From an uncultured Aquincola sp. (GTDB taxonomy: Bacteria; Pseudomonadota; Gammaproteobacteria; Burkholderiales; Burkholderiaceae): 5,207 bases of DNA. The notes under the pieces were generated by a model. The model was not told the origin of the DNA and ran no database searches. It saw only the letters and a program-made list of their open reading frames with translations. Where the stretch lies: positions 1 to 5,207 of the forward strand of contig CAKZXL010000597.1 in the NCBI GenBank assembly GCA_937883885.1, written 5' to 3'. Made by a program: the position numbers and the translations under genes. Below are positions 4,011-5,207 of this stretch, piece by piece. How positions within the stretch are numbered: position 1 is the stretch's first letter; every line of letters starts with the position of its first letter.

Positions 4011-5068
4011 ACACGCCACCCCTGCTGGCCGACGCGGCCTTTTGCGCGGCGCTGCCCAAGGCCGAGCTGCATGTGCACATCGAAGGCACGCTCACCGCGC
4101 CGCAGAAGCTGGCGCTGGCCAAGCGCAACGGCCACCCGATGGCGGCGATGACGCTGGCGCAGATCGAGCAGGCGCACGACTTCGGCGGCAGTGGCACCGC
4201 GGCCGGCGATCTCAAGCAGATGCTGGACTGCTACTACGGCGGCATCGACCTGCTGTCGGCACGCACCGACTTCTTCGACACCACGGTCGCCTACCTGGAC
4301 AGCTGCAACCGCGAGGGCATCCGCTACACGGAAATCTCGTTCGACCCGCAGGCCCACACCTCACGCGGGGTGCCCCTGGCCGACGTGATGAGCGGCCTGC
4401 AGGACGCACTGGCCTATGGCCGCGCCATCTGGGGCGTGCAGGCGCAGCTGATCCTGTGCATCAACCGCGACCGCAGCGTGGACAGTGCGCTGGCCACGCT
4501 GGACGAGGCGGCGCCCTACCGTGAACGCGGCTGCATCGTGGGCCTGGGGCTGGACTCGAACGAGGCGGGCAACCCGCCCGCGAAGTTCGTGCAGCTCTAC
4601 CGGCGCGCAAAGGAGCAGGGCTACCGGCTGACGGCCCACTGCGACGTGGACCAGGTGGACGCGGTGCGGCACATCTGGCAGTGCATCGACATGCTGGGGG
4701 TGGAGCGCATCGACCACGGCGTCAACTCCCTGGAAGACCGCAGCCTGGTGGCGCAGTTGCGCCAGCGAGGCACCTGCCTGACGGTGTGCCCCACCTGGCG
4801 CCCGCGCGATGCGCAGCCGCGCCGGGTGGAACGCCTGCGCGCCATGCTGCAGCACGGCCTGCGCGTGACCGTCAACTCCGACGACCCTGGCCTGCTGGCC
4901 AGCGGCACCCTGGGTCGCATGCTGCCCAGGGTGGCCTCCCACGGCCGCTTCACCCGGGCCGAGATGGCACAGCTGTTCCGCAATGCCTTCCTGGGCGCCT
5001 GGCTCGGTGAGCCCGAGCGGGCGGCCTACCTGCGGCAGATCGACGCGTTGAAGCCTGCCTGCGTCTAG
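4007..5068 (+). CDS. Adenosine/adenine-deaminase-like amidohydrolase with altered active site
   Basis: This encodes 353 residues, the usual length for the adenosine/adenine deaminase family of zinc TIM-barrel hydrolases, which replace a purine 6-amino group by a carbonyl. Metal-site marks are present: H22 and H24 in PKAELHVHIEGTL, H211 in LTAHCDVDQ, H237 in RIDHG, and the Asp pair D292-D293 in VTVNSDDPG. GLDSNEAGNPPAKF (from 179) resembles the adenine deaminase (Aah1-type) branch. Two features are odd. The catalytic Glu three residues after the third His (HAGE in the family, HCDE in cytosine deaminase) is V214, with D213 and D215 nearby. The usual CPLSN substrate segment reads CPTWRP. It may therefore be a divergent deaminase or a hydrolase for another N-heterocycle. 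No signal peptide is seen, so it is cytoplasmic. It is coupled to the binding-protein gene and ends one base from the convergent fliE stop. The fold call is firm, the substrate open. Confidence 0.9.
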   Translation: MNTPPLLADAAFCAALPKAELHVHIEGTLTAPQKLALAKRNGHPMAAMTLAQIEQAHDFGGSGTAAGDLKQMLDCYYGGIDLLSARTDFFDTTVAYLDSCNREGIRYTEISFDPQAHTSRGVPLADVMSGLQDALAYGRAIWGVQAQLILCINRDRSVDSALATLDEAAPYRERGCIVGLGLDSNEAGNPPAKFVQLYRRAKEQGYRLTAHCDVDQVDAVRHIWQCIDMLGVERIDHGVNSLEDRSLVAQLRQRGTCLTVCPTWRPRDAQPRRVERLRAMLQHGLRVTVNSDDPGLLASGTLGRMLPRVASHGRFTRAEMAQLFRNAFLGAWLGEPERAAYLRQIDALKPACV

Positions 5069-5069
5069 G

Positions 5070-5207
5070 TCACACCTGCATGTTCATGATTTCCGAGTAG
5101 GCCTGCACCAGCCGGCCGCGCACCGTCAGCGCGGCCTGGAAGCCGATCTGCGACTTCTGCATGGCCACCATGGTCTGCTCCAGGCTCACGGTGGGGTTGT
5201 CCAGCTG
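5070..5207 (-). CDS. fliE: Flagellar hook-basal body protein FliE, C-terminal part
   Basis: The last 45 codons of fliE read on the minus strand and end at the TGA at 5072-5070; the start lies beyond the right edge. The residues begin [20 protein letters not shown] and end [13 protein letters not shown], matching the conserved FliE C-terminus (the [19 protein letters not shown] helix, then the VR.RLV.AY.EIMNM.V end). FliE is a small export substrate of about 100-120 residues that links the MS ring to the proximal rod of the flagellar basal body. The fragment has all family features and no lesion. In many proteobacteria fliE starts the fliEFGHIJ operon, so that operon probably lies to the right, transcribed in the other direction or upstream of this gene. 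Its stop is separated from the deaminase stop by one base. Confidence 0.93.
   Translation of the reverse strand, partial: QLDNPTVSLEQTMVAMQKSQIGFQAALTVRGRLVQAYSEIMNMQV

Overview
The window is GC-rich and codes densely. Its content (a YaeR-type VOC protein, a LysR regulator divergent from a Bug/TctC-type binding protein, a DUF2164 gene, and the end of fliE) suggests a motile betaproteobacterium, most likely Burkholderiales of the Comamonadaceae kind. This taxonomic reading is an inference from gene types and composition; no rRNA or other marker gene is present.

Positions 1-611 are the trailer-side part of a type I-F CRISPR array. It holds ten complete 28-nt repeats, the last 10 nt of another, and ten spacers (nine of 32 nt, one of 33 nt). 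The leader and any cas genes would lie to the left, outside the window. Six of the ten complete repeats carry substitutions, and two of these hit the base at the Cas6f cleavage position. Positions 612-806 contain no gene. They hold a CCCCGC/GCGGGG hairpin that resembles a solitary type I-E repeat, then a strongly C-rich tract that could form a G-quadruplex on the minus strand and runs over the next start codon.

Positions 807-1939 hold three plus-strand genes: a DUF2164 gene broken by an apparent one-base insertion, a 107-aa protein with two CxxC pairs, and a GloA2/YaeR-like VOC metalloprotein. Because of the insertion, the reading frame from the DUF2164 start stays open into the CxxC gene.

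Positions 1950-5068 look like a small regulated transport and catabolism unit. A minus-strand LysR regulator diverges from an operon of a periplasmic Bug/TctC-type binding protein and an adenosine/adenine-deaminase-like hydrolase, joined by an ATGA overlap. The 150-bp divergent region contains a T-N11-A palindrome, a tandem 10-bp repeat and a perfect 13-bp inverted repeat. The deaminase-like protein keeps the metal ligands, but valine stands where the family has its catalytic glutamate, so its substrate may not be adenosine or adenine. The likely scheme is that LysR senses a small molecule, the binding protein captures a ligand, and the hydrolase processes it or a product. No TctA/TctB membrane genes are in the window.

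The right end holds the last 45 codons of fliE on the minus strand, so the module ends directly against a flagellar locus with one base between the two stop codons. The strongest leads are the altered deaminase active site in its transport operon, the cleavage-site changes in CRISPR repeats, and the DUF2164 frameshift.
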